NCBI GenBank assembly: GCA_020161655.1
Contig: JAIUPC010000005.1
Span: 1-64,000, forward strand
Source: Pseudomonadota bacterium
GTDB lineage: Bacteria; Pseudomonadota; Alphaproteobacteria; Rhodobacterales; Rhodobacteraceae
Length of the DNA stretch: 64,000 nt
Direction of reading: 5' to 3'
The stretch's first letter is position 1, and each line of letters opens with the position of its first letter. Below the pieces are notes generated by a model. The model saw only the letters and a list, made by a program, of their open reading frames with translations, ran no database searches and was not told the DNA's origin. Position numbers and translations under genes: made by a program. Shown here one piece after another: positions 28,987 through 41,331 of the stretch.

Positions 28987-30457
28987 TTGTCCCTCAATCT
29001 CATTTCCGATCCCTGGATTCCCGTCCGTCGGACTGACGGAACCCGCGCGGTCATCGCGCCGTGGCAGATGGCCGATGCCGGCATCGCCTTTCCCGACTGG
29101 CCGCGCCCGGACCTCAACATCGCCTGCCTGGAACTGCTCATCGGCCTGGTCTTCCTTGCCGATCCGCCCGCGCATGACGCGGAGTGGGAGGCGCGGCAGG
29201 CGCCCGATCCCGAACGGCTGCGCGAAAGGCTTGCTGCCTTTGCGCCGGCGTTCGAACTTCTGGGGGATGGCCCCGCTTCCTGCGGGATCTGGAGCCGCTG
29301 GCGGGGGAGCCTAACCCGCCGGACATGCTCTTCATCGACAGCGCGAGTGCCATTGCAGAAGTGGAGAACAGGGATCTGCTGGTTAAGCGAAATCGCTACC
29401 CAGTGCTGCCGCTCCCTTTGGCGGCGATGGCGCTCTACATGCTTCAAGCAACCACGCCGGGCGTAGGGGCCGGCAACCGTGCTTCTATGCGCGGTGGCGG
29501 ACCGCTAGTGACGCTCATTGATCCGGGGCAGGGCCTCTGGCAGCTTCTTTGGGCAAATGTTCCTTATGGCAAACCTGCCACACGTGGCGCGCTGCCGTGG
29601 ATGAGAGCCACATCAACTTCCGAAGCTGGGCAGCAGCGGTATCCCGAACATGCGCACCCGGCGGAGATGTTTTTCGGTATGCCTCGCCGGTTGCGGCTGG
29701 TGGCTGACGGTGTTTGCGTGACAGGAGTTATCCAGCGAATACACGGGATCAGCTATGCTGGCTGGCTGCATCCCCTATCTCCGTATCGCAGAAAAAAGGT
29801 CGGAGACGTCTGGCGCAGTGAGCAATCTGCCCCAGGCCCTTTCGGTTATCGCAACTGGCTGGGCGTCACCGTGGCGCTGCCGCATGAGGATGAATCGCTC
29901 GCCCGCCGTGCGGCGATGGTGCGGGAATGGCAGGTGCGCCGGCCCGATCTGCCGGCCCGGGTGATCGTCGCCGGCTGGTCGATGGACAACATGAAGCCGC
30001 GCGATTTTGTCTATTCCTCGCCGCCGCTGCTCAGGCTTGACGACGCCGCGCTCTACGGCGTGGTCGGGATGATCGAGGCCGCCGAGCAGATTGCGCTGGC
30101 CCTGCGCGCGGCACTGGTGCCGGTCTTGTCCGAAGGTGAGGCGCGGGAAGCCGTGCGAGAGGCGTTTTATGCTGAAACAGAGCCTGTTTTCGAACGCCTC
30201 GCCACCGGGTTGACAGCCGTCAACATCACCGAAACCGCGCGCGAATGGCTGGATGCAATGGCCAAGGCCGCGATCCGGCTGTTCGAGGCAAATGCGCTGC
30301 CCGGTCTCGCCGACCGCGACCAGAAATCGCAGGAGGCGATCATCGGATCATACCGCTTCCTGCGTGCCAATCTTGCCGGGACGGGAAAGTACGGCGCGAA
30401 AGCCCGTGAGCAGCTCGGACTTCCCCGCGAGGGGGCAAGGAAAACGGAGGAACCCGC

Positions 30458-30461
<4 letters not shown>
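28987..30461 (+). pseudogene. cas8e: Cascade large subunit Cas8e (Cse1), single-base frameshift
   Basis: The gene starts at TTG 28987 (MSLNLISDPWIPVRRTDG, the canonical Cse1 N terminus) and stays in frame to about residue 96 (AFELLGDGP). It continues in the -1-shifted frame as 'RFLRDLEPLAGEPNPPDMLF' through 'GGGPLVTLIDPGQGLW' to the stop at 30461. The shift lies in GGCCCC at 29269-29274, where one more C would restore a protein of about 491 residues, normal for Cse1. Everything else looks conserved, including the Cse1 L-domain region. Either the gene is recently inactivated, needs slippage, or the read has a homopolymer error. Cas8e recognises the PAM and recruits Cas3, so loss would silence interference. 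Confidence 0.88.
30209..30224. other. parS-like site 4, inside cas8e
   Basis: GTTGACAGCCGTCAAC is the exact reverse complement of sites 2 and 3 and one base from the perfect palindrome of site 1. It is read in cas8e as Leu-Thr-Ala-Val-Asn. Confidence 0.65.
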
Positions 30462-32694
<2,233 letters not shown>

Positions 32695-32698
<4 letters not shown>

Positions 32699-33381
32699 CG
32701 CTTCATCTCTCGCGGCTTGACATCACCCGCGACCCCGCCGTCGCCACGCTTGGCGCGCTTCTCGACCCGGCGGGGCGGGGCAGGGGGCTTGATGCCCACC
32801 ACCGCCTGATCTGGTCGGCCTTCGCCACCGATCCCGATGCGTCGCGCGACTTTCTCTGGCGGGCCGAGGGCAAGGGCCGCTTCCTCGTGCTGTCCGCCCG
32901 GCCGCCCGTGGCCAGTCCCTTTTTCGATCCGCCTGCGGTTCAGGACTTCGCACCCGACCTCAGGGCCGGCGACCGGCTGGCCTTCGCGCTCCGCGTCAAC
33001 GCGACCCGGACCGAAAAGACCGGCGGGCTGTCGGCAGGTGGGCGCGAGAAGAAGCGCCATGTCGACCTGGTGATGGATGGCCTGCCGCCGCCCGGCCCCG
33101 GCCGGGCCGGGGCGCGGATGGCGGTGGCGCAGAAGGTCGCAGAAGGCTGGCTTGCGGGGCAGGGGGCGCGGGCCGGGTTCCGCCCCGACAAGGTGGTCGC
33201 CGGGGATTATTCGGTGGCGCAGATCCCGCGCGAGCGCGGCAAGCCCCTGCGCTTCGGCATCCTCGATCTTGAGGGCCTCCTGACCGTGACCGAGCCTGCG
33301 GCCTTCCTTGCCGCGCTCGCCCATGGTTTCGGCCGCGCCAAGGCCTTCGGCTGCGGCCTGATGCTGATCCGCCGGGCCTGA
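32695..33381 (+). CDS. cas6e: CRISPR RNA endonuclease Cas6e (CasE)
   Basis: This 228-residue double-ferredoxin RNase cuts the repeat hairpin. The N terminus 'MTLHLSRLDITRDPAVATL' and a His in 'LDAHHRLIWSAFA' fit the catalytic-His region of Cas6e. The C terminus 'HGFGRAKAFGCGLMLIRRA' is the Gly-rich RNA-binding loop. The CRISPR repeat downstream forms the expected CCCCGC/GCGGGG hairpin. It lies 3 bp before cas1. Confidence 0.9.
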
Positions 33382-33384
33382 GCC

Positions 33385-34604
<1,220 letters not shown>

Positions 34605-34665
34605 TTTCGCCGGTACGCTCTTTGACATCGTGATTTCCTTGGTGCCACAATGGCTTCCAGCAAGA
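34605..34665 (+). promoter_or_regulatory. Short CRISPR leader with candidate promoter
   Basis: The 61-bp gap between cas2 and the first repeat is AT-richer than its surroundings. It holds TTGACA (34622-34627), 18 bp, then a weak CACAAT (34646-34651). It should drive the array and mark the spacer-acquisition end. No clear IHF site was seen. Confidence 0.5.
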
Positions 34666-35975
34666 GCGTTCCCCGCCCACGCGGGGATGAACCGAAATTC
34701 GCGGCTGTCGAGGCGCTTATCAACGCGCGTTCCCCGCCCACGCGGGGATGAACCGGCTACAATGGTGCCTGCGCAGTCATCAATACCGCGTTCCCCGCCC
34801 ACGCGGGGATGAACCGATACTCCGCGCTCGGGTAATTGTGAGCGCCGGGCGTTCCCCGCCCACGCGGGGATGAACCGGTCATTGGCGGTACGCCTGACAC
34901 CAGCGTCGAGCGTTCCCCGCCCACGCGGGGATGAACCGGCCATCATCGCAACGCCCATCCACAGCAGCCAGCGTTCCCCGCCCACGCGGGGATGAACCGA
35001 GATTCTATCCGTTCGCCAATATTGGCGGAGAGCGTTCCCCGCCCACGCGGGGATGAACCGGTGAAATCCGCATTGACCGGGTCGAGGCCATCGCGTTCCC
35101 CGCCCACGCGGGGATGAACCGGCACATTGCCAGCCAAGATGCTCCATGAAGGCGCGTTCCCCGCCCACGCGGGGATGAACCGCCTGCCCAGCGAACCAGT
35201 CGCGCAGAGACATAGCGTTCCCCGCCCACGCGGGGATGAACCGAACAGCAGCCATGCGAACATGGTCAGGCCCGAGCGTTCCCCGCCCACGCGGGGATGA
35301 ACCGGAGTCATTTCCAGTTTGCCCTTTCATCCATGCGCGTTCCCCGCCCACGCGGGGATGAACCGCGCTTTCGCATCGATCCGCCGGACGGGGCGAGGCG
35401 TTCCCCGCCCACGCGGGGATGAACCGAAGGAACTGAGGCATCATCAGGAGAGGGCCATGCGTTCCCCGCCCACGCGGGGATGAACCGGGCGGCCTGTTCG
35501 AGCGCATCTCCCTCAATGGGCGTTCCCCGCCCACGCGGGGATGAACCGATGATCTCCGGATCAGCGCCGCCCAGCCTCGAGCGTTCCCCGCCCACGCGGG
35601 GATGAACCGGACCGACAGGCTTCGGCAAGACGCTGGTGGCCGCGTTCCCCGCCCACGCGGGGATGAACCGATCAGCGACGCCATCGGCTCGCTCAACCCG
35701 TTGCGTTCCCCGCCCACGCGGGGATGAACCGGGCATGGACGCGCTTGAGGACCAGATGTTGCAGCGTTCCCCGCCCACGCGGGGATGAACCGCGCCAGCC
35801 AATGGCGGATCGTGTTCCGGTCAAGCGTTCCCCGCCCACGCGGGGATGAACCGCCGCCCACCAGTGCGATGCGAGATCATGACCAGCGTTCCCCGCCCAC
35901 GCGGGGATGAACCGCAGGCGTGGTGGTCCGGGCTGTTGGAGATCGCGCGTTCCCCGCCCACGCGGGGATGAACCG
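34666..35975 (+). CRISPR. Type I-E CRISPR array, 22 repeats and 21 spacers
   Basis: The 29-bp repeat begins GCGTTCCCCGCC and ends GGGGATGAACCG, with a CCCCGC/GCGGGG stem. It recurs every 61 bp from 34666 to 35947. All spacers are exactly 32 nt and I saw no substitution in any repeat, including the last. The 5'-to-3' repeat orientation matches E. coli I-E, so transcription runs along the plus strand from the leader by cas2. Spacer 16 (35610-35641) translates as Pro-Thr-Gly-Phe-Gly-Lys-Thr-Leu-Val-Ala, a helicase Walker A. Spacer 9 reversed reads MSLRDWFAGQ, a phage-like N terminus. Confidence 0.99.
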
Positions 35976-36146
35976 CGGACCGGCGCCGCCTGGAGGAAGA
36001 AATCGAACGAGGGCCGCGAGTGCCTGGGCCTGAAGCGGGAGGATCCGGGCTGCAAGGCCCCGATCTCTGCCGATCTCGTCGATGACGAGGACGGCGAGGG
36101 CGCGAGCCTGATCCGGTCCCGCCCCGACACCCGCCGCGGCGTCTGA
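35976..36146 (+). pseudogene. DUF736-family C-terminal remnant at distal end of array
   Basis: Directly after the last repeat an open frame of 56 residues begins RTGAAWRKKSNEGRECLGLK and contains 'KAPISADLVDDEDGEGASLI'. This is the DUF736 pattern (GAAWKKxSxEGRxYLSVKLDDP, API-A-LVE, L-W-R). DUF736 genes are common on alphaproteobacterial plasmids. The N-terminal half is replaced by the array, so the array's distal end coincides with a gene break. Confidence 0.55.
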
Positions 36147-36238
36147 TCGCCAAGGCAGGGGCCCCGGTCGAAAAATCGGGGCCGAAGGCAATTTCCGGTG
36201 CAATACCGATCAGAGAAACGGCCTGCATAAACTGACAA

Positions 36239-36271
36239 ATACGGCAGCCAAGCGCAGTTAGATTGCCGTAT
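36239..36271 (-). terminator. Hairpin downstream of hipA remnant
   Basis: ATACGGCA and TGCCGTAT form a perfect 8-bp stem with a 17-nt loop, 19 bp past the hipA stop on the minus strand, followed there by TTTGTC. It may be an intrinsic terminator of the hipBA unit. Confidence 0.4.
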
Positions 36272-36289
36272 CCGGCATCCTGTGCAGGT

Positions 36290-37353
36290 TCACAGCGCCA
36301 GAGCCCGCTCCATTTCCCGGTGCTCGAAGGCTGGCGCAAGCTGGCCGAGGTCGCGGCCTGACACGCCATGACGTCGCATGATCGTCTGCCAGGTGTCATG
36401 GATCTGCCGCGCCATCGCGCCCGCCCGCTCTTTCGCGTCGACCAGCGACATGCTGAAGAATTCAGCCGCCTCAAGGGCTTGGTCAAGCGATGCGTCGAAG
36501 GGTTCCCCCTCGATGATCGCGGTCTTGAGCAACCGGTGGCGCTCGGGCTGCGGGTTCACGTCAAAAAGCTGCGACAGGCTCCACTGGCCTCTGCCCGCAT
36601 AGACAAACCCATGGTTCTTCAGGTGGTCGTCCGTGTTGGTAACCAGAACGGTGAACACGATCCGCAGCCAAAGCTCTGCCTGATCCGCACGGGGATCGTC
36701 GCTGTGTTGCTGGATGAACCGGGCGATTTCGGTGTAGGCGCCTTGCCCCGCGCCAGGGCGCTCCAGTGCGGTCCGGGCAGAGATATAGGGAATGCGCGCA
36801 GGCCCCTCGCGGTCGAACCGGCGGATCAGGGCAATGGGGCTGTCGGTGGTTTCCAGCATCAGGCGGGCTTCGGGGGCATTCAGTCCCACCGCGCGAGCCA
36901 GTTGCAGCGTGGCCACCTCGATCCGCTCGACCGGGCTTGCATCCGCCCGTCGCAAAACCGCAGCGCCCCCTGACGGGTGGTATCATCGGACAGGGTCAGC
37001 ATGTCGAACTCGCTGAGGCCCGCCCCGTGCAGGCGCTCCATCAGCATGCGCCCCCAGGCGTCGGGGGCAGCGTCCTGAAATGCACCGGGCAGGCTATCGC
37101 GCTGGTCTCCGCTGCGCCCGGATGAAGTGAAGAAGGGCGCAAGACCAAGGGGCAGGTCAGGCGCGAGGGCAAAACCTCTGGTGTCTTCGGTCCAGGCCGG
37201 ACTGTACCGGAACCCGGAATGCTGGCGACCGCGTTCGAATGCAAAGCGCAGCTTTCCCACATGGAGCAGGCTGTTGCCGAGGTGGATCTCGGCTTCCTGC
37301 TGTCCGGGGGCAGGGCGCGTGCGGCGGACAGTCGGTTGATCTGCCCCGGACAT
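36290..37353 (-). pseudogene. hipA: HipA-type Ser/Thr kinase toxin with internal deletion and frameshift
   Basis: The first part (from 37353) carries the HipA N domain: 'RFAFERGRQHSGFRYSPAW', 'PDAWGRMLMERLHG' and 'LTLSDDTTRQGALRFCDG'. The frame then changes near 36940 and resumes as 'ERIEVATLQLARAVGLNAPE', 'IALIRRFDREGPARIPYISA' and the kinase catalytic loop TNTDDHLKNHGF with LFDVNP. About 100 residues in between are missing, including the Gly-rich ATP-binding loop and the autophosphorylated Ser. The toxin is therefore almost certainly inactive. It follows hipB with overlapping ends. Confidence 0.75.
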
Positions 37354-37721
37354 CAGAAGCCGATCCCCTTGCGCTCAGGCCTGGGGGCTGTGGCTGCTTT
37401 GTCCGCTGCATCGCCGGCCTTCGTGGTCTTGAAGCTGCGTCCTCGTTTGGGAACGGCATCCAAGGCGCGCGAGAGGCCGACGGGATCGTTTTCTGGCGAC
37501 ATGAGATCGGCAAGACCCTCCGGGCTTCCGAGTGCCGCCATGACGGCGGCAAGGTTGCCGATGCCCACCCCCGGATCACCCTTTTCCAGCCGGATCAGCG
37601 TGCGCTCGGACAGGTCTGCCCGCGCCGCAAGTTCCGCAATCGAGAACCGGCGGGAGAGGCGAGCCTGGCGAAGGTTCCGACCGAGACCGGACAGTGAGCG
37701 AAGGGCCTTAAGGTTGGGCAT
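37353..37721 (-). CDS. hipB: HipB-like XRE-family antitoxin/repressor
   Basis: This 122-residue protein has an N-terminal helix-turn-helix ('LGRNLRQARLSRRFSIAELAARADLSERTL' region, residues 12-42) and a C-terminal disordered, basic tail. HipB neutralises HipA and represses the operon by binding palindromes upstream; two candidates lie at 37725..37769. The gene is intact though its toxin partner is broken, as expected if the antitoxin remains tolerated or serves as a regulator. Confidence 0.8.
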   Translation of the reverse strand: MPNLKALRSLSGLGRNLRQARLSRRFSIAELAARADLSERTLIRLEKGDPGVGIGNLAAVMAALGSPEGLADLMSPENDPVGLSRALDAVPKRGRSFKTTKAGDAADKAATAPRPERKGIGF

Positions 37722-37724
37722 GGT

Positions 37725-37769
37725 TGCCTCATATGGCAGTTTTAAGGCGTTAATATGCCATATATGGCG
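37725..37769. promoter_or_regulatory. Paired HipB-type operators
   Basis: TGCC-TCATAT-GGCA (37725-37738) and TGCC-ATATAT-GGCG (37756-37769) share the TGCC-N6-GGC layout and are 31 bp apart, about three helical turns. They lie between hipB and the divergent small membrane-protein gene, so HipB could control both. Confidence 0.55.
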
Positions 37770-37773
37770 CTAT

Positions 37774-38061
37774 ATGTCGATTGTAAAGCTGCTGGTCGGC
37801 CCGCTTCTGGCCTGGGCGGGCGGCATGGTGGCGCCGGTGCTGGATGTCGGCACTGCCGTCGGCGGTGCGGTCGGGCTTGGCAAGGAGGCGGGTGCCGTCA
37901 TCGAGGCCTCGCGCGCCGAAGGCATTGCCCAATGGCTGCTGGGAGTCCTGGCCTGGATTGCACGACCCGCAATCGTGATCATCTGGATCATCGGCGCCGG
38001 TTTCATCCTTGTGGCCCGGCGCCTCGCGTCACGGGGAGTTCTGTCACGACTGCTGCACTAG
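37774..38061 (+). CDS. Small membrane protein of unknown function, divergent from hipB
   Basis: This 95-residue protein has a hydrophobic N-terminal segment (VKLLVGPLLAWAGGMVAP), a small-residue middle (GTAVGGAVGLGKEAGAVIEA) and a C-terminal TM (PAIVIIWIIGAGFILVARRL) with a basic end. I recognise no family. Its ATG lies 4 bp after the second HipB-type operator and no ribosome site is obvious, so expression may be leaderless or the start may differ. Its 3' end overlaps cueR on the opposite strand by 18 bp. Confidence 0.5.
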   Translation: MSIVKLLVGPLLAWAGGMVAPVLDVGTAVGGAVGLGKEAGAVIEASRAEGIAQWLLGVLAWIARPAIVIIWIIGAGFILVARRLASRGVLSRLLH

Positions 38062-38484
38062 GCCGGTCGGACGGCGCTGCGCGGTCGGGCCGGACTGGCC
38101 CGCTTCCAGGTCGGCAAGGATCGGGCAATCGGGCCGGTGATCGCCGCAGCACACATCGGCAAGATGGCGCAGCGTGTCGATCATCGCCTGCATTTCATGC
38201 ACCTTGCGTTCAAGGCCGTCCACCTGTTCAAGCGCCAGCCGCTTGACATCCGCGCTCTGGCGCGTGCGGTCGCGCCACAAGGCCAGGAGTTCCTCGATCT
38301 TCTCGACCGGAAAGCCCAGGTCGCGGGACCGGCGGATGAAGCGCAGCATCTGCACTTCGGTGGGGGAATAGACACGATAGCCCGACCCGGTCCGTCCCGC
38401 GGTCGGGATCAGGCCGATGGATTCGTAGTAGCGGATCATCTTGGCCGATACGCCCGAGGCTTTCGCGGCTTCACCGATGTTCAT
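38044..38484 (-). CDS. cueR: Cu(I)-responsive MerR-family activator (CueR/HmrR)
   Basis: This 146-residue protein has the MerR helix-turn-helix ('MNIGEAAKASGVSAKMIRYYESIGLIP'), the second basic helix region 'EVQMLRFIRRSRDLGFPVEKI' and a long dimer helix. It ends in the metal loop 'VCCGDHRPDCPILADLE', whose two outer Cys bind Cu(I) in CueR/HmrR. It lies 11 bp after copA on the same strand. MerR-type promoters with 19-bp spacers lie upstream of copA and copZ (41000-41097). A C-terminal half of a close paralogue survives at 14449. Confidence 0.9.
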   Translation of the reverse strand: MNIGEAAKASGVSAKMIRYYESIGLIPTAGRTGSGYRVYSPTEVQMLRFIRRSRDLGFPVEKIEELLALWRDRTRQSADVKRLALEQVDGLERKVHEMQAMIDTLRHLADVCCGDHRPDCPILADLEAGQSGPTAQRRPTGLVQQS

Positions 38485-38495
38485 GACATGCTTCC

Positions 38496-40964
38496 TCAGT
38501 TGGCGGTTGCGGGCGCAAAGCGCCGCAGCCGCAGCGCGTTGCCCAGAACGAAGACCGACGACAGCGCCATCGCTGCGGCGGCGAAGATCGGTGACAGCAG
38601 GAGGCCGAAGGCGGGCCAGAGCGCGCCGGCGGCGACAGGGATCAGGGCGGCGTTGTAGATGAAGGCCCAGAACAGGTTCTGCCTAATGTTGCGCATCGTC
38701 GCCTTGGACAGCGCGATGGCATCGGACACGGCGGTCAGCCGCCCGGTCATCAGCACCACGTCCGCCGCCTCGATGGCGATGTCGGTGCCGGTGCCGACGG
38801 CAAGGCCCACATCCGCCTCGGCCAGCGCCGGGGCGTCGTTGATGCCGTCGCCGACATAGGCGAGCGTGCCCGCGCCCTTCAGCCGCTTCACCGCATCGAC
38901 CTTGCCGTCGGGCAGGACCTCGGCCACCACCTCGTCGATGCCAAGCTGGCGGGCGATGGCGTTGGCGGTGCGGGCATTGTCGCCGGTGATCATCGCGACC
39001 TTGAGGCCGAGGGCATGGAGCGCGCGGATCGCCTGCGGCGTGGTCTCCTTGATAGGGTCGGCGACGGCGAGGATCGCGGCCAGCCGCCCGTCCACGGCGG
39101 CATAGAGCGGCGACTTGCCCTCGTCGCCAAGGCGCGCGGCGGTCTCGGCGAAGGCGGCCACGTCAAGGCCGAGCTTCGCCATGTAGCGGTCGGCGCCGAC
39201 CTCGATCCTTTGGCCGCCCGCCGTGGCCTTGACGCCAAAGCCGGTGACGGAATCGAAGGCCGTCACTTCGGGCAGGGTCAGCCCTTCCTCTGTCGCCGCC
39301 GCGACGATGGCGCGGGCGATCGGGTGTTCGGACTTCGCCTCGACCGCCGCGACGGCGGCAAGCACCGAAGACCGGTCAAAGCCCTCAGCCAGCACAAGAT
39401 CGGTCAGCTTCGGCTTTCCTTCGGTCAGGGTGCCGGTCTTGTCCAGCGCCACCACCTTGACGCCTTGCAGCGATTGCAGCGCCTCGCCCTTGCGGAAGAG
39501 GACGCCGAGTTCCGCGCCGCGCCCGGTGCCGACCATGATCGAGGTCGGCGTGGCCAGACCCATGGCGCAGGGGCAGGCGATGATGAGGACGGCGACGGCG
39601 TTCACAAGGCCGAAGGTCAGCGCCGGATCGGGGCCGAAGATCAGCCAGACGGCGAAGGTCAGCGCCGCCAGCGCCATGACGGCGGGGACGAACCACATCG
39701 TCACCTGATCGACCAGCGCCTGAATCGGGAGTTTCCCGCCCTGCGCCGCCTCGACCATGCGGATGATCTGGGCGAGCATCGTCGCCTCGCCCACCGCCGT
39801 GGCACGGAAGCTGAAGGCGCCGGTCTGGTTGACGGTGCCGCCGGTGACGGGGCTTCCGGCAGTCTTTTCCACTGGCAGCGGCTCGCCCGAGATCATGCTT
39901 TCGTCGATCCAGCTGGTCCCTTCGGTGACTTGGCCGTCGACCGGCACCCTCTCGCCGGGCCGGACCTCGACCACGTCGCCGGGGCGGACCTCGGCCACGG
40001 GCACTTCCACCGCGGCACCGCCCCGGATGACGCGGGCGGTCTTGGCCTGCAAGCCCACCAGCCGCTTGATCGCCTCCGACGTGCGGCCCTTGGCGCGCGC
40101 TTCCAGATAGCGGCCAAGCAGGATCAAGGTGACGATCACCGCCGCCGCCTCGTAATAGACGTTGATGGTGCCGGGCGGCAGCAGACCGGCGGCGAAGGTT
40201 GCCACCAGCGAATAGGCGTAGGCCGCCGCAGTGCCCACCGCGACAAGGCTGTTCATGTCGGGGGCGAGCCGCGCCAGCGCCGGAAAGCCCTTGCGGAAGA
40301 ACCGCAGGCCGGGGCCGAAGAGGACAGCCGTTGCCAAAGCGAACTGGATGTACCAGCTCGCCTGGATGCCGATGCTGTTCACGATCGCCATGTGGACCCA
40401 CATGAACAGGTGCCGACCCATCTCCAGCACGATGACCGGCACCGTCAGGGCGGCGGCGATCAGCACGTCGCGCTTCAGTTGCGCCTCTTCGGCGGCCTTC
40501 TTCGCCGCCGTCTCGTCCGCCGTCGCCATGGCGGGGGCCGCTGCCCGCGCCTCGTAGCCCGCATCGGCCACGGCGCGGGTCAGCGCGTCAAGGTCGGCAC
40601 TGCCCGAGACGGTCGCCCGCTCGGTCGCAAGGTTCACCGCCGCCGAAGTCACCCCCGGCACCGATTTCAGCGCCTTTTCCACCCGTGCCACGCAGGAGGC
40701 GCAGGTCATCCCCTCGATCGCGAGGTCGACGGGTCGTGAAGGCACCTCGTAGCCCGCCCCTTCGACCGCTTTCACCAAGGTCGCGCGATCCAGCGCCGCG
40801 CCGGTCACTTCGGCGCGCTCCGTCGCAAGATTGACGGCAGCCCCGGTCACCCCCGGCACCGCCTTCAGCGCGCGCTCGACATGGGCGACGCAAGAAGCGC
40901 AGGTCATCCCCTCGACCTCCAGCACCATGGTCGCGGGACCGGACGGCTGTGTCTGCATGTTCAT
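38496..40964 (-). CDS. copA: Cu(I)-exporting P1B-1 ATPase CopA
   Basis: This 822-residue pump has two N-terminal HMA domains (GMTCASC at 19-25 and 85-91), eight TM, the transport motif [33 protein letters not shown], an HP motif (SEHPIARAI) and [16 protein letters not shown]. The CPC plus Tyr-Asn/Met-Ser-Ser pattern near the C terminus ([27 protein letters not shown]) is typical of Cu(I) exporters. It moves cytoplasmic Cu(I) to the periplasm. A CueR-type promoter lies 35-65 bp upstream and cueR follows directly. Confidence 0.95.
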   Translation of the reverse strand: MNMQTQPSGPATMVLEVEGMTCASCVAHVERALKAVPGVTGAAVNLATERAEVTGAALDRATLVKAVEGAGYEVPSRPVDLAIEGMTCASCVARVEKALKSVPGVTSAAVNLATERATVSGSADLDALTRAVADAGYEARAAAPAMATADETAAKKAAEEAQLKRDVLIAAALTVPVIVLEMGRHLFMWVHMAIVNSIGIQASWYIQFALATAVLFGPGLRFFRKGFPALARLAPDMNSLVAVGTAAAYAYSLVATFAAGLLPPGTINVYYEAAAVIVTLILLGRYLEARAKGRTSEAIKRLVGLQAKTARVIRGGAAVEVPVAEVRPGDVVEVRPGERVPVDGQVTEGTSWIDESMISGEPLPVEKTAGSPVTGGTVNQTGAFSFRATAVGEATMLAQIIRMVEAAQGGKLPIQALVDQVTMWFVPAVMALAALTFAVWLIFGPDPALTFGLVNAVAVLIIACPCAMGLATPTSIMVGTGRGAELGVLFRKGEALQSLQGVKVVALDKTGTLTEGKPKLTDLVLAEGFDRSSVLAAVAAVEAKSEHPIARAIVAAATEEGLTLPEVTAFDSVTGFGVKATAGGQRIEVGADRYMAKLGLDVAAFAETAARLGDEGKSPLYAAVDGRLAAILAVADPIKETTPQAIRALHALGLKVAMITGDNARTANAIARQLGIDEVVAEVLPDGKVDAVKRLKGAGTLAYVGDGINDAPALAEADVGLAVGTGTDIAIEAADVVLMTGRLTAVSDAIALSKATMRNIRQNLFWAFIYNAALIPVAAGALWPAFGLLLSPIFAAAAMALSSVFVLGNALRLRRFAPATAN

Positions 40965-40998
40965 CGCGAAATTCCTTCGACGGTTGGGACGCCGACAT

Positions 40999-41029
40999 CA
41001 GATAAGGGTTCCCATGATGGTAAGGTCAA
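40999..41029 (-). promoter_or_regulatory. CueR-type promoter of copA
   Basis: On the minus strand TTGACC (41029-41024), a 19-bp spacer holding the interrupted dyad ACCTTACC/GGGAACCCT, then TATCTG (41004-40999). The long 19-bp spacer with a dyad is the hallmark of MerR-family activated promoters. Confidence 0.6.
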
Positions 41030-41066
41030 GGGCCGAACTGGCTGCCGTCTTCACGGCTTTGTGATC

Positions 41067-41097
41067 TTGACCTTCCAACCGTGGGAAACCCTACATA
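41067..41097 (+). promoter_or_regulatory. CueR-type promoter of copZ operon
   Basis: On the plus strand TTGACC (41067-41072), 19 bp with the dyad CTTCCA/GTGGGAA, TACATA (41092-41097). Its dyad resembles that of the copA promoter 38 bp away on the other strand, giving two back-to-back CueR sites. Confidence 0.6.
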
Positions 41098-41129
41098 GGC
41101 AGACATGAGAAGGAACCAAGGAGGCCCTC

Positions 41130-41318
41130 ATGCAGTTTCACATCGAGAACATGACCTGCGGCGGCTGCGTGCGCAGCGTGACCAAGGCAATCCAGTCGGT
41201 CGATCCGGCCGCTGTGGTCAGCGCCGATACCGGCACCCACAAGGTCGAGGTCACGTCGGCAAGCCCGCGCGAACGGCTTGTCGCGGCGCTGACCGAGGTT
41301 GGCTACGCGCCGGCCTGA
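41130..41318 (+). CDS. copZ: CopZ-like copper chaperone (single HMA domain)
   Basis: This 62-residue protein is one HMA fold with the Cu(I) site NMTCGGC near the N terminus and the usual beta-alpha-beta-beta-alpha-beta length (ending LTEVGYAPA). It would carry Cu(I) in the cytoplasm to CopA. It starts behind AAGGAGG and is the first gene after the plus-strand CueR-type promoter. It shares a probable transcript with the DUF305 gene 13 bp downstream. Confidence 0.9.
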   Translation: MQFHIENMTCGGCVRSVTKAIQSVDPAAVVSADTGTHKVEVTSASPRERLVAALTEVGYAPA

Positions 41319-41331
41319 ACGAAAGGAAGCA

